A DNA stretch of 64,000 bases from assembly GCA_947593735.1 (NCBI GenBank), contig CANQDT010000008.1:1-64000 (forward strand), read 5' to 3'. This document shows positions 24,692-32,474 of this stretch, in pieces. Both the position numbers and the translations under genes were made by a program. A model generated the notes under the pieces. That model was not told where the DNA came from. It searched no databases and worked only from the letters and a program-made list of their open reading frames with translations. The first letter of the stretch is position 1; the number at the start of each line of letters is the position of its first letter. This DNA comes from an uncultured Lachnospiraceae bacterium. Its GTDB lineage: Bacteria > Bacillota > Clostridia > Lachnospirales > Lachnospiraceae.

Positions 24692-25105
24692 ATGAGTAAA
24701 GTTACAACATATAATCCAAAAAAAGTTACCTGTGCTTTGGGAAATCATATTGCATCTGGCTATGCAGATGATTCATTTATCAGCATTGAGCCCGCTGGAG
24801 ACGGCACATCTTATGTTGTAGGTGCAGATGGAGAGATTGCAAGGAGTATTGACCCGTCCAGTGTTTACACCGTAAAACTTGTCTTGTTACAGGCATCGTC
24901 AACGAACGCATATCTTCAGAAGATGTATGATATGGACAAGAAAGATGGCAATGGTACATTCAATGTTAATATCACAGACCTGATTGGAAACGAGAAGTTC
25001 ACTGGTTCTGTCGCTTGGGTCACAAAGCCAGCAGCGTGGGCGAGAGGAAAGTCACAGGGGAACCGTGAGTGGGAAATTGCAGTAGGTGAAGGACAGTTTA
25101 AATAA
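24692..25105 (+). CDS. tail tube protein (DUF3277 type)
   Basis: A 137-residue beta-rich protein (CALGNHIASGYADDSFISIE, SVYTVKLVLLQASSTNAYLQ, TGSVAWVTKPAAWARGK) with the pattern of DUF3277/KPP10-type structural proteins, the tube inside the sheath. Located 19 bases after the sheath gene with an AGGAAGGAGG ribosome site. Confidence 0.85.
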   Translation: MSKVTTYNPKKVTCALGNHIASGYADDSFISIEPAGDGTSYVVGADGEIARSIDPSSVYTVKLVLLQASSTNAYLQKMYDMDKKDGNGTFNVNITDLIGNEKFTGSVAWVTKPAAWARGKSQGNREWEIAVGEGQFK

Positions 25106-25122
25106 TGAGGAGGAAATGAAGA

Positions 25123-25638
25123 ATGGCGCTTAGGCAGATGGAATCAAAAAAGGTTAGAGTTGGCGACAATGATTTTTACATTAAGCCGTTTCCGGCGTTT
25201 AAAGCATCAAACCTTACAGGGGAGTTGGCATCCGTGCTTGCTCCCCTTTTTGGTGCTATCGCTCCCCTTTTTGCCGGAATGGACAGGGGAACTGAAAGCA
25301 TCATGGACATGGATGCCGAAAAAGTTGGGGAAATGATGGCTAATGGGATGTTTGGGAACATCAATATCAGCGGGGACAAGATTGAGACTCTTATGAAAAA
25401 GCTACTCCTTGGAGGAAACATCGTTATAGAGTACCAGGACGAAAACGGGGATCCCCAGCAAGAGGTATTGGATAAGGACCTCGCTGATGAAGTGTTCTGC
25501 GGCAACGTGCAGGATATGTTCGTGCTGTGCGTCCATGTTATCAAACTGAACTTCAACGGTTTTTTCGCGAGACTCGCCAACCTATCTGGCAAAGTAAATC
25601 CGGAGGAGGGCGAGAAGAAGCAGCGGAAGATATTGTAA
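25123..25638 (+). CDS. tail assembly chaperone
   Basis: A 171-residue protein immediately after the tube gene (DFYIKPFPAFKASNLTGELA, VLCVHVIKLNFNGFFARL). The position and the RL(A/S)NL C-terminus fit a tail assembly chaperone that loads the tape measure protein. In many phages a second, longer product is made by frameshifting near the end, and a short frame with a plausible continuation lies just downstream (25652-25726). Confidence 0.7.
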   Translation: MALRQMESKKVRVGDNDFYIKPFPAFKASNLTGELASVLAPLFGAIAPLFAGMDRGTESIMDMDAEKVGEMMANGMFGNINISGDKIETLMKKLLLGGNIVIEYQDENGDPQQEVLDKDLADEVFCGNVQDMFVLCVHVIKLNFNGFFARLANLSGKVNPEEGEKKQRKIL

Positions 25639-25651
25639 AATACGGATTGAT

Positions 25652-25726
25652 ATGGCATTTCAGCACGAGGAGATTTCGTGGAAAGAGCATGAGATGCTGT
25701 TTGCACTCATTGAGAAGATGGCATAA
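25652..25726 (+). CDS. possible frameshifted tail-chaperone extension
   Basis: A 24-codon frame (FQHEEISWKEHEMLFALIEK) in a different phase from the chaperone gene, ending just before the next ribosome site. It reads like protein rather than noise but is too short to be sure. It could be the C-terminal part of a frame-shifted second chaperone, or a small separate peptide. Confidence 0.3.
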   Translation: MAFQHEEISWKEHEMLFALIEKMA

Positions 25727-25740
25727 GGAGGTACATCAGA

Positions 25741-26148
25741 ATGAGCGAGCTGAGAGAAAGGCAGAAAGCCGAGGCTGTCAAGCGGATGAAGAAACTCGGC
25801 ATCATGGAGCAGCTGATTAAGGAGTTCGAGGAGGAAGGGAAACTCAACCTCTCCGAGAACGGTGGACTCCTGTACTGGCTGAATGAGGAAGAACAGAAGA
25901 TGGTGGATGATTTCGAGAAGGAGCATAACGGTCTCGTCTACCACGTCGTAAAGACCCGGTTCGAGTTCGGGATGACATACGCCCTGCTGTATGTATCGGA
26001 GTATGTCGATGAATGGGCGATGGATGTGGAGGACCTCGGAGAAGGGCAGACTCTCGCCTACGTCGTGAACGTGGACGCTCCGGATTGCAGCGAGTTTGGA
26101 ACCATCGGCATCAAGCCGTCAATCGGCGGCATCGCCAGAACTTGGTAG
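25741..26148 (+). CDS. conserved phage protein of unknown function
   Basis: A 135-residue protein with a helical N-terminus (AVKRMKKLGIMEQLIKEFEE) and a beta-rich rest (ENGGLLYWLNEEEQKMVDDF, FGMTYALLYVSEYVDEW, SEFGTIGIKPSIGG). The same pattern recurs in accessory genes of Clostridia phages and plasmids. No function known. It stands where a tape measure gene would be expected. Start ATG 25741 after AAGGAGGTACATCAGA. Confidence 0.65.
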   Translation: MSELRERQKAEAVKRMKKLGIMEQLIKEFEEEGKLNLSENGGLLYWLNEEEQKMVDDFEKEHNGLVYHVVKTRFEFGMTYALLYVSEYVDEWAMDVEDLGEGQTLAYVVNVDAPDCSEFGTIGIKPSIGGIARTW

Positions 26149-26159
26149 GGGGGCACGAG

Positions 26160-26357
26160 ATGGAGGAAGAAAGAGACATCAGAACCTGCCCCGTCTGCGG
26201 GAAGGAAGTTGCGAGGGAGGATATGCTGTTTACCCACGACTGCCACGGCATCACATACAGGCTCGTATGCTTTGACTGCTACGAAAAGCTGATGGAGAAG
26301 GGATACGACGGCGAGTATTACTCAGAGGCTTACGAATGCCTCGATTACGATTATTGA
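26160..26357 (+). CDS. small zinc-binding protein
   Basis: A 65-residue protein with CPVCGKEV near the start and CFDCYEKL later, two Cys-x2-Cys pairs that should bind one zinc, separated by THDCHG. ATG 26160 follows GGGGGGCACGAG. Function unknown. Confidence 0.6.
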   Translation: MEEERDIRTCPVCGKEVAREDMLFTHDCHGITYRLVCFDCYEKLMEKGYDGEYYSEAYECLDYDY

Positions 26358-26368
26358 GGAGGAGCGAA

Positions 26369-26884
26369 ATGGGAAAAGCTGGAACAAAATGGAGAAATGG
26401 CAAGAAATGTATCACTTGCAAACATTATGTGAGCGAAACAAAGATGAAAACCGACCATAGCGGCAAGTGTACGAAGTTCGGCATTGAGGTTATTGATTGC
26501 GTCTGCGGATGTAGACCTGGGGAGAATGGGGGAACGGTGCTTATGAACTTTGGAGAAGATGTTTTGGATAAGATAAAGAACAGTCATTCAGAGCCGGAAG
26601 AACCGGCAGGAAAGAAGAAAACAATTATGCAGAGAAAGAGCATGACCGAGGAAGAAATGAGAGCGTTCAGTAACGGTGTTCTGCCGCTCATCAAGCAGAT
26701 TAAGAAGATTGCCGAGGAGAACAGGGTTGAGTCCGTCGTCAATATCTGGATGTCAGATAACTATGTGAGCATTAAGGGTTCCGGACTCTGCGGATGGGCA
26801 CTGAACATCTACGACGGCAGACCGGAGATGAAGTTCGAGAAACGGGTTCCGCTCGGAGAGGAGGTGGCTGAAGATGGCAAGTGA
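26369..26884 (+). CDS. phage protein with N-terminal Cys cluster
   Basis: A 171-residue protein. The first 60 residues contain CITCKHYV, CTKFG and CVCGCRPG, a probable zinc or disulphide cluster. The C-terminal half (MRAFSNGVLPLIKQIKKIAE, VVNIWMSDNYVSIKGSG) is a small alpha/beta domain. Start ATG 26369 after GAGGAGGAGCGAA. The 3' end overlaps a possible 18-codon frame at 26874-26930. Confidence 0.6.
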   Translation: MGKAGTKWRNGKKCITCKHYVSETKMKTDHSGKCTKFGIEVIDCVCGCRPGENGGTVLMNFGEDVLDKIKNSHSEPEEPAGKKKTIMQRKSMTEEEMRAFSNGVLPLIKQIKKIAEENRVESVVNIWMSDNYVSIKGSGLCGWALNIYDGRPEMKFEKRVPLGEEVAEDGK

Positions 26885-26946
26885 GATGACGCCCTTGGCG
26901 GTTGTCTCATACCTCGAAAAAAATCAGTAAATATGCGGATTCCCTA

Positions 26947-26974
26947 TTGACCACGCCGGAGGTTATGCTATCGT
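26947..26974 (+). promoter_or_regulatory. phage promoter, family member 4
   Basis: TTGACC (26947-26952), 16 bases, TATCGT (26969-26974) with TGC before it and GGAGGTTATGC in the spacer. Downstream repeat is weaker here (CGTACGTCCGTAAT). It drives the small coiled-coil membrane protein gene at 27021. Confidence 0.65.
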
Positions 26975-27020
26975 ACGTCCGTAATCAAACAATACCTATT
27001 ACGGATTGGAGGTGGAAGCA

Positions 27021-27203
27021 ATCAAGAAGGACTCGGAGGAGCTGAGAAAACTGAAACGGAGGGTAAAAGAACTCGAAGTGGAAGTAGAACAGCTCAAGAA
27101 AAAGGACCGAGACAACATGGCACTTGAAATTGTTACTTGGACGGTAGCGATTATCGAGTTAGCCACAGCCATCATCGCCTTGGCAGCGACTCTGGCGAGT
27201 TGA
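27021..27203 (+). CDS. coiled-coil small membrane protein with unusual start
   Basis: The product is a charged coiled coil (LRKLKRRVKELEVEVEQLKK) followed by one membrane helix (WTVAIIELATAIIALAATLA), a layout seen in holin-like and phage accessory membrane proteins. The only ribosome site, GGAGGTG at 27009-27015, would fit a start at ATC 27021, which is in frame but non-canonical. A TTG at 27006 is in the same frame but overlaps the ribosome site. Which is used cannot be told from sequence. It follows the promoter at 26947 and precedes a strong hairpin terminator. Confidence 0.5.
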   Translation: MKKDSEELRKLKRRVKELEVEVEQLKKKDRDNMALEIVTWTVAIIELATAIIALAATLAS

Positions 27204-27213
27204 ATCGGTCCGG

Positions 27214-27246
27214 GGGAGGGAGAGGCATACCTCCCTCCCTGTTTTA
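27214..27246 (+). terminator. rho-independent terminator
   Basis: GGGAGGGAG (27214-27222), an eight-base loop, CTCCCTCCC (27231-27239), then TGTTTTA. It closes the single-gene unit driven from 26947. Confidence 0.8.
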
Positions 27247-27276
27247 TAAGAATATCACAGGAAGGAGATGATGTAA

Positions 27277-27426
27277 ATGAAAATCATAAAAATGATTTCA
27301 AGCCTTGGATTTGTAGTTGGGATTACAGTATCCGTTCTCACGGGGAACTCCGTGGGAGCCATAGTTTCACTTGGGTTTGCCAGTCTTAATATTGGTATCT
27401 TGTTCGGAGAAAGGAGAAAAAAATGA
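27277..27426 (+). CDS. 49-residue membrane peptide
   Basis: ATG 27277 after GGAAGGAGATGATGTAA. The product has two hydrophobic stretches (SSLGFVVGITVSVLTG, VGAIVSLGFASLNIGILFG) and a basic tail ERRKK, as in small phage membrane proteins. The stop overlaps the next possible start (ATGA). Confidence 0.5.
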   Translation: MKIIKMISSLGFVVGITVSVLTGNSVGAIVSLGFASLNIGILFGERRKK

Positions 27427-27530
27427 ATGTATTTCACAGAAAGGTAGACCTCCGAGCAGGATATTATGGTCCCTGCGGCACACAAGGTTCTGAAGGGGGG
27501 CGGTCGGATGCTGAAAGTAGGTATCATTGA
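27423..27530 (+). CDS. possible 35-residue peptide
   Basis: ATG 27423 overlaps the stop of the membrane peptide, with AAAGGAG upstream. The product (MNVFHRKVDLRAGYYGPCGT...) has no recognised family. Tentative, supported only by coupling and ribosome site. Confidence 0.3.
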   Translation: MNVFHRKVDLRAGYYGPCGTQGSEGGRSDAESRYH

Positions 27531-27621
27531 AGAAAAGGGCAGGAGCAAGCCAACAGGGACAGAACCCTACAAATATACCTATGCAGGTCTGAAAAAGGCA
27601 GCAAGAGCCTATAACTGGTAG
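27508..27621 (+). CDS. small phage protein, 37 residues
   Basis: ATG 27508 follows GAAGGGGGGCGG. The product (MLKVGIIEEKGRSKPTGTEP, then YKYTYAGLKKAARAYNW) looks like a short conserved phage protein. It overlaps the preceding small frame and precedes the HNH-like gene. Confidence 0.4.
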   Translation: MLKVGIIEEKGRSKPTGTEPYKYTYAGLKKAARAYNW

Positions 27622-27638
27622 AAAGGAGGCAAGGAAAG

Positions 27639-27926
27639 ATGGATAGTATCGTTACCGACTATACCGACACCTGCTTTTTCTGCGGCAGACAGGCAGAGGG
27701 CGAGCATCATCTGATATTCGGGACAGCGGGACGGGAACTCAGCGAGAAAGACGGACTCAAGGTCCCTGTCTGCAATAACTGTCACAATATGGGAGACAAG
27801 TTGCATCGCATCCACGATAACCCGATGGCTGAGAAACTGTCGAAGATGCTCGGACAGGCCATATTCGAGGGAAAGATTGGGACGAGAGAAGAATTTAAAA
27901 AGCGGTACGGAAGGACGTATTTCTGA
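27639..27926 (+). CDS. HNH-like zinc protein
   Basis: A 95-residue protein with CFFCGRQAEGEHHLIFG and VCNNCHNMGDKLHRIHDNP: two Cys-x2-Cys pairs and histidines in the order of an HNH/treble-clef nuclease. Such short versions are common in phage recombination or moron regions. Nuclease activity is plausible because the HH pair is kept, but not shown. Start ATG 27639 after GAAAGGAGGC. Confidence 0.65.
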   Translation: MDSIVTDYTDTCFFCGRQAEGEHHLIFGTAGRELSEKDGLKVPVCNNCHNMGDKLHRIHDNPMAEKLSKMLGQAIFEGKIGTREEFKKRYGRTYF

Positions 27927-27942
27927 AGAGAGGAGAGAAGAA

Positions 27943-28023
27943 ATGAACTGGAATGAGATATTTGAAAATGCGGTGGGAGCTGGCTGCGGCGAGGACGATG
28001 AATTAGGATCAATTAGGTTATAA
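27943..28023 (+). CDS. possible 26-residue peptide
   Basis: ATG 27943 after AGAGGAGAGAAG, product MNWNEIFENAVGAGCGEDDE and a few more residues. Acidic, no family. Tentative. Confidence 0.3.
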   Translation: MNWNEIFENAVGAGCGEDDELGSIRL

Positions 28024-28045
28024 TGTTTAATGGAGGGATAGAATT

Positions 28046-29059
28046 ATGATGGATTTTAATGAATTTAAGAGCAGCATTATTGAGAACATCATGGATTTTC
28101 TGCCGGAGAGATATGAGGGTATGGGGATCGCGCTACAGGAAGTCACAAAAAACAACGGCCAGTGCCTTACCGGCTTGCTGATCCGGATGGAAAACAGCAA
28201 TGTTGCACCCTGTATTTATCTGGATCAGTATTATGCGCAATATCAGAACGGACGGGACATGGATGATATCCTCCATGCAATTTCGGATGTCCGTACTTCC
28301 AATGAGGCGATCCATTTTGATGCAGACCGCATTACGGATTTTGAACAGGTCAGGGATAAAATCATCTGTAGGCTGGTCAATGCGGAAACAAACGGGGAGT
28401 ATCTGTCTGATAAACCGCATATGCAGATGGATGATCTGGTCGTGGTTTATGCGGTCAGACTTGGAAGCTATGAAGGAGGGCAGATGAGCGTAGCCATTAC
28501 GAATAACATCATGGAGAATTATGGGATTACCATAAAAGAACTGCACGAGATTGCGCTCCATAACCTTTCGGAATCTGCCATTGAGTTCAAGAGCATGAGG
28601 GAGACTATGATTGATTTAATGTTTCCGGATGGGTTGCCTGAAAATGATCCCATGGAGCGCTTGCTTCCCAAAGAGGATAATATGCGCTCCATGTACGTGT
28701 TGACAAATGCGGAAAGGCTGAACGGGGCGGCGGCGGTCCTTGATCGCAATACTATGGACCGCATTGCCGAAAAGTTTGGAGGTGATTACATTGTCATCCC
28801 ATCGAGCATCCATGAAGTTATTATTCTGCCAATTACGGCAGATGTGAGCCTGTCGGAGATAGAACAAGTAATTCAAGATGTGAATTCAGAATATGTCTCC
28901 CCTGAAGAACGTCTGTCTAACCACGCATATCGGTACGACTCAAAATCGCACAAGCTTGTGATGATGAGTGGGGTCGAGTTGCGTACAATGGGTCAGGAGC
29001 AAGTCGAGATGGCGATTAGTAGAATTTTGAAAGGAGAATGTGATGGCGAAAGTAATTGA
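28046..29059 (+). CDS. DUF5688-family protein
   Basis: A 337-residue protein matching DUF5688, a family found on mobile elements of Lachnospiraceae with no known activity. Typical parts are FLPERYEGMGIALQEVTKNN near the start, a central helical region, and MYVLTNAERLNGAAAVLDRN, then GGDYIVIPSSIHEVIILP. Base composition is a little lower in GC than the phage structural genes, so it may be a separate acquisition. It overlaps the next gene by 17 bases. Confidence 0.75.
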   Translation: MMDFNEFKSSIIENIMDFLPERYEGMGIALQEVTKNNGQCLTGLLIRMENSNVAPCIYLDQYYAQYQNGRDMDDILHAISDVRTSNEAIHFDADRITDFEQVRDKIICRLVNAETNGEYLSDKPHMQMDDLVVVYAVRLGSYEGGQMSVAITNNIMENYGITIKELHEIALHNLSESAIEFKSMRETMIDLMFPDGLPENDPMERLLPKEDNMRSMYVLTNAERLNGAAAVLDRNTMDRIAEKFGGDYIVIPSSIHEVIILPITADVSLSEIEQVIQDVNSEYVSPEERLSNHAYRYDSKSHKLVMMSGVELRTMGQEQVEMAISRILKGECDGESN

Positions 29060-29423
29060 GTTGGTACTCGAATGTATGAAGGAAAAGAAGATGTCCCAGA
29101 CCGAATTGGCGAAGTCCCTCGGAGAGGATGTGCGGGTCATCAATCAGCAGTTGAACAGACAGCAAGACCTCAAGGCAGAGAGGTTCCTTGAGGTTATGGA
29201 GCATATAGGATACCGGGTGGAGATAGTCGATAACGACGGCATCCGAAAGGTGTGCGAGGGGGTGATTGACGAAATCCAGTGCGGGAGCGTAAAGGGCAAT
29301 ATGTTCTACGCCGAGAAGGACGACGGCACGATTATCGGCATCTACTCAAAAGCGGAGGTATTCGAGGTCGAAGAATTTGGAAACAAGGCTGATTGTTTCC
29401 GGTGGCTTATTTCTCATACCTAA
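29043..29423 (+). CDS. XRE-type helix-turn-helix regulator
   Basis: A 126-residue protein whose first 55 residues form a Cro/C1-type HTH (MSQTELAKSLGEDVRVINQQ). The rest (GYRVEIVDNDGIRKVCEGVI, then GNMFYAEKDDGTIIGIYSKA) is a small beta domain. ATG 29043 lies six bases after AAAGGAG. Just downstream is promoter member 5, so local control of that promoter is possible but unproven. Confidence 0.7.
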   Translation: MAKVIELVLECMKEKKMSQTELAKSLGEDVRVINQQLNRQQDLKAERFLEVMEHIGYRVEIVDNDGIRKVCEGVIDEIQCGSVKGNMFYAEKDDGTIIGIYSKAEVFEVEEFGNKADCFRWLISHT

Positions 29424-29482
29424 GTAGTTGGAAAATTCCAAGAAAAATACGGAAATTTCCTAAAAAAATATCCGTAAAACTA

Positions 29483-29510
29483 TTGACATGGTAGGATGTT
29501 CTGTTATCGT
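29483..29510 (+). promoter_or_regulatory. phage promoter, family member 5, with operator-like repeat
   Basis: TTGACA (29483-29488), 16 bases, TATCGT (29505-29510) with TGT before it, then ACGCTTACGCT, giving the ATCGT/ACG(A/C)T repeat shared with the copy at 11716. Upstream is an ATACGGAAA...TATCCGTAAA region. It drives the long run of small genes from 29554 to about 33146. Confidence 0.7.
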
Positions 29511-29553
29511 ACGCTTACGCTAAACAAACAGAAAGGCAAGGAGGTAAGCTGTT

Positions 29554-29991
29554 ATGATGAGAAGTGAGTTTATAGAGAGAACAAAGTTTGAGCCGACAGC
29601 AGACGAGTATGCAGAAATCGAGAATGAGTATATGGGAACTGACCTCGATAAAGATGCTTTCTGCAAGATGTGGAAAAAGCAGGGCGGGGCAGAGAGGCTG
29701 ATGCGGCTCCGGGCAAGAAAGATTGAGGACTTGGAGGCAGAGATAGCCAATAAAGACAAGCTGTTCGAGACGAGGACAGCAGCGGATGCAAAGAGGTATC
29801 ACGAGTTGTTCGGCAAGGACAGGATTCAGATGCAGAAGATGGAGAACGACATCAAGACTCTGAAAGGGATTTGGGAGGAGACAGATAGACAGCTTGCAGA
29901 CGCAAACGCAAGGACAGCGGAGGCAGAGCGGAAACTGGCGGTCCTCAAGGAGGCGTTCGCAATCATCACAGGAAAGGAGGAGCAGGAATGA
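29554..29991 (+). CDS. phage accessory protein, coiled coil
   Basis: A 145-residue protein: a conserved N-terminus (FIERTKFEPTADEYAEIENE, then FCKMWKKQGG) and a long coiled coil. The N-terminal pattern recurs in accessory operons of Clostridia phages. First gene after promoter member 5; ATG 29554 after AAGGAGGTAAGCTGTT. The stop overlaps the next start by four bases. Confidence 0.6.
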   Translation: MMRSEFIERTKFEPTADEYAEIENEYMGTDLDKDAFCKMWKKQGGAERLMRLRARKIEDLEAEIANKDKLFETRTAADAKRYHELFGKDRIQMQKMENDIKTLKGIWEETDRQLADANARTAEAERKLAVLKEAFAIITGKEEQE

Positions 29992-30257
29992 GGAAGATAA
30001 GTTCGGTATATGGGTTGGTGAATGCGTACTATGAAAAACATCCAAATGGTCATTTCTTTGATCCTAACACGCTGAAGTTTTTCGGGGAGAGGTTTTCGGA
30101 GATGCGTCTCCTCGAGCAGACCGAGACAGTAACTGATGTATCCGGGGAAAAGCACGAGTGCTACGTCTTGAGCAGTTTGCAGAGAAAGCACCCGATGGGT
30201 CCAAGGAGAAAGTACACGTTCTTCGATATTGAGACGCTCGATGACGTAATTGTTTAA
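29988..30257 (+). CDS. phage accessory protein
   Basis: An 89-residue protein (YYEKHPNGHFFDPNTLKFFG, RLLEQTETVTDVSGEKHECY, RRKYTFFDIETLDDVI). The pattern recurs in mobile-element operons of Clostridia, function unknown. Coupled to the preceding gene by a four-base overlap. Confidence 0.6.
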   Translation: MRKISSVYGLVNAYYEKHPNGHFFDPNTLKFFGERFSEMRLLEQTETVTDVSGEKHECYVLSSLQRKHPMGPRRKYTFFDIETLDDVIV

Positions 30258-30269
30258 GGAGGTTCTGAG

Positions 30270-30905
30270 ATGATTGCAAATGGGATGACGATAAGCGATG
30301 CGGCTCACAGGTGGGTTTCAGAAATGAACTCGTATCCGCAGGATATGATTCGGATTCTGATGAACGCAAAGCCGAATGATTGGCACGAGGTAACGGTTCC
30401 GAAGATTGGAGACAGGGTTTACGTTTACAGCCTCCCGGACGGATGTGAAGATTATGCTCCATATGGAGAACTCAAGAACTTTATCCGGGAGTGCGACGTT
30501 TACCTCATCAACCTCGACGATGGCAACTCGGTGGAGGTCGGGATTGACGATTTCGAGGTCGAAAGGGACGGTTTTCTCCCGATGTGGGGATGGCTGTGGA
30601 GTTTCGGGGACTTAGCAGATAACTACTGGCTTGAAGAACTCGGAGGAATCGAGAAGATGTCTCAGTGCGGGTTCCGCATTTACGAGAATGATGATTGGGG
30701 ATATTTCTTCGGCATTGATGGGGCCGGGTACGATTTCTATGAGGCCCACTGGATCCCGCTTTACAAGGAGCGCGGCTTACAATGGCATGATCCGAAAGCG
30801 GAACAGCAGTACCAGATGACGATGAAAGGGTACACAAAAGGCAAACTTGGAACCAAAGAATACTGGTTCGACGGGGACAGGGCGATAGAGGAGGTGCTGA
30901 AATGA
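30270..30905 (+). CDS. phage accessory protein, SH3-like first half
   Basis: A 211-residue protein. Residues 45-95 (IGDRVYVYSLPDGCED, YLINLDDGNSVEVGIDDFEV) look like an SH3-like barrel. The rest (GGIEKMSQCGFRIYENDDWG, then YDFYEAHWIPLYKERGLQW) is a known accessory-operon pattern without function. Its stop overlaps the next ATG by four bases. Confidence 0.6.
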   Translation: MIANGMTISDAAHRWVSEMNSYPQDMIRILMNAKPNDWHEVTVPKIGDRVYVYSLPDGCEDYAPYGELKNFIRECDVYLINLDDGNSVEVGIDDFEVERDGFLPMWGWLWSFGDLADNYWLEELGGIEKMSQCGFRIYENDDWGYFFGIDGAGYDFYEAHWIPLYKERGLQWHDPKAEQQYQMTMKGYTKGKLGTKEYWFDGDRAIEEVLK

Positions 30906-31120
30906 CAATGTTAGACCAGATACGACTCGGTGGAGAACTCGCCAAGAAAGCCGAGACTCTGTGCCGGGACTCCGAGTTCGACCCGACTTCAATCGGATGT
31001 CACATTCTCAGGGCGCTCGGCTACAAAGTGAAGAAATATCACAAAGGAGATATCTCTGTGACCGACCCCAAGACCGGCAAACTCTTGTACTTCTCGGATT
31101 TGCCAGATTATGAACCGTAA
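30902..31120 (+). CDS. small phage accessory protein
   Basis: A 72-residue protein (LDQIRLGGELAKKAETLCRD, CHILRALGYKVKKYHKG). No family recognised. Coupled to the genes on both sides. Confidence 0.5.
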   Translation: MTMLDQIRLGGELAKKAETLCRDSEFDPTSIGCHILRALGYKVKKYHKGDISVTDPKTGKLLYFSDLPDYEP

Positions 31121-31137
31121 TGAAAGGAGACCTTAAA

Positions 31138-31569
31138 ATGACAGGAACAGAGAGTTTGTTATGCAGTATGCTCGACTGCGGCGTTCTCGACTTGAGCATC
31201 CTCGATGATGTCGGATATGACCTCGGAGAAATCTGTGAGGACTTGATTTCTGAGAAAATACGTCCCACGCTGAACCTCATCACAGGAGAGATTTTCCGGA
31301 AAGGCAGAGATGCGCTCACGGAAAAGCTGCGGTGGAAGCTGGAGGAGATGGCTCACGAACGTGACGGGTACGACAGGGGTTCGGAAGACTACGAGATGAT
31401 GCAGGAACAGATTGACGAATTGGATTCCTGTGACCCGGAGGTGGATGTGGACTGGTTCTTCAACTGCCTCGATACCCACGTTTATTTCCTCAACAATGAA
31501 GATGTTTACCGGAAGTATCTCGCAGATGAAATCTCCGACATCGAAAGCGATATGGGATTTTCATTCTAA
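31138..31569 (+). CDS. phage accessory protein
   Basis: A 143-residue acidic helical protein (SILDDVGYDLGEICEDLI, YEMMQEQIDELDSCDPEVDV). ATG 31138 is preceded by AAAGGAGACC; an ATG at 31120 overlaps the upstream stop. No family recognised. Confidence 0.55.
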   Translation: MTGTESLLCSMLDCGVLDLSILDDVGYDLGEICEDLISEKIRPTLNLITGEIFRKGRDALTEKLRWKLEEMAHERDGYDRGSEDYEMMQEQIDELDSCDPEVDVDWFFNCLDTHVYFLNNEDVYRKYLADEISDIESDMGFSF

Positions 31570-31581
31570 GGAGGTGGCTGT

Positions 31582-32007
31582 ATGGACCGGAAGTCTGCTG
31601 ACAGAATTATCGTCAAGAGCAACGCCCGGATGAGTATGGTGCTGAACTGGTATTACAAGAACAGAGATTGGCTCGACAAAGCGGAGTTCCACGCCCCGAT
31701 GGATGCGGGAGTCATCGAGTTGCAGGAGGAAAAAATCGAGATGACGTTCGAGGCAAAGGGAGGCGTGGTGGAGATTGCCATATATACGGCGGTAAAACCG
31801 CATCTCCCGGCGGTAGTCACGTTCGATTATGACTCAAAGACTTGGATTGCGAACAACTACCGGATAGCACCGAACCTCCCGAAAGAGCGGAGAGATTTGC
31901 TGCGGATGGTTATGATGGCAGACAAAACCGATATGAAGGAGGCCCTCAAGTATCACACGCTGATGCTGTTCATGGCATATTACCGGGAAGTCGTAACGGT
32001 CGACTAG
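31582..32007 (+). CDS. phage accessory protein
   Basis: A 141-residue alpha/beta protein (MVLNWYYKNRDWLDKAEFHA, VVEIAIYTAVKPHLPAVVTF). Start ATG 31582 after AAGGAGGTGGCTGT. No family recognised. Confidence 0.55.
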   Translation: MDRKSADRIIVKSNARMSMVLNWYYKNRDWLDKAEFHAPMDAGVIELQEEKIEMTFEAKGGVVEIAIYTAVKPHLPAVVTFDYDSKTWIANNYRIAPNLPKERRDLLRMVMMADKTDMKEALKYHTLMLFMAYYREVVTVD

Positions 32008-32069
32008 TTCGACGGTTGCCCGGCATCGGGGTAGCAGGAAATAAGTGAGTTATATATGGAGGCGAGAAA

Positions 32070-32402
32070 ATGTATAAAGTTGGAGATAAAGTAAGAATCA
32101 GAAAAGATTTGATTGTGGGCAATTTATACCACGACGAGGAAATCGTTGTTGACGCAATGCTTGACTATAGAGGGATAACAACAACAATTAAAGACGTTGC
32201 TGGAGAAGATTTATATTTTCTTTCCTGTGATCATGGTTGTTGGTATTGGCCCGGGAAAACATTGATCCCTATCGGATACATAAACTTTGATAAAATAAAA
32301 GAGATGAGTATGGAGGAACTTGCAAAATTTCTTTGCGAAAAGTTTTCCCACGGAATAGGCGAAGATTTGATTTTGAAATGGCTACGACAAAAAGCGGAGT
32401 GA
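32070..32402 (+). CDS. small phage protein with KOW/SH3-like start
   Basis: A 110-residue protein: KVGDKVRIRKDLIVG at residues 3-17 resembles a KOW/SH3-like strand, and the C-terminus is a helix with FLCEKFSHGIGEDLILKWL. Start ATG 32070 after TATGGAGGCGAGAAA. Function unknown. Confidence 0.5.
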   Translation: MYKVGDKVRIRKDLIVGNLYHDEEIVVDAMLDYRGITTTIKDVAGEDLYFLSCDHGCWYWPGKTLIPIGYINFDKIKEMSMEELAKFLCEKFSHGIGEDLILKWLRQKAE

Positions 32403-32474
32403 TGTAAATTGGGTTGATAAAAAGAGAAGCAGAGGGGAAGTGCCGCAATATTATTGGAAGAAGGAGGTATAGGT

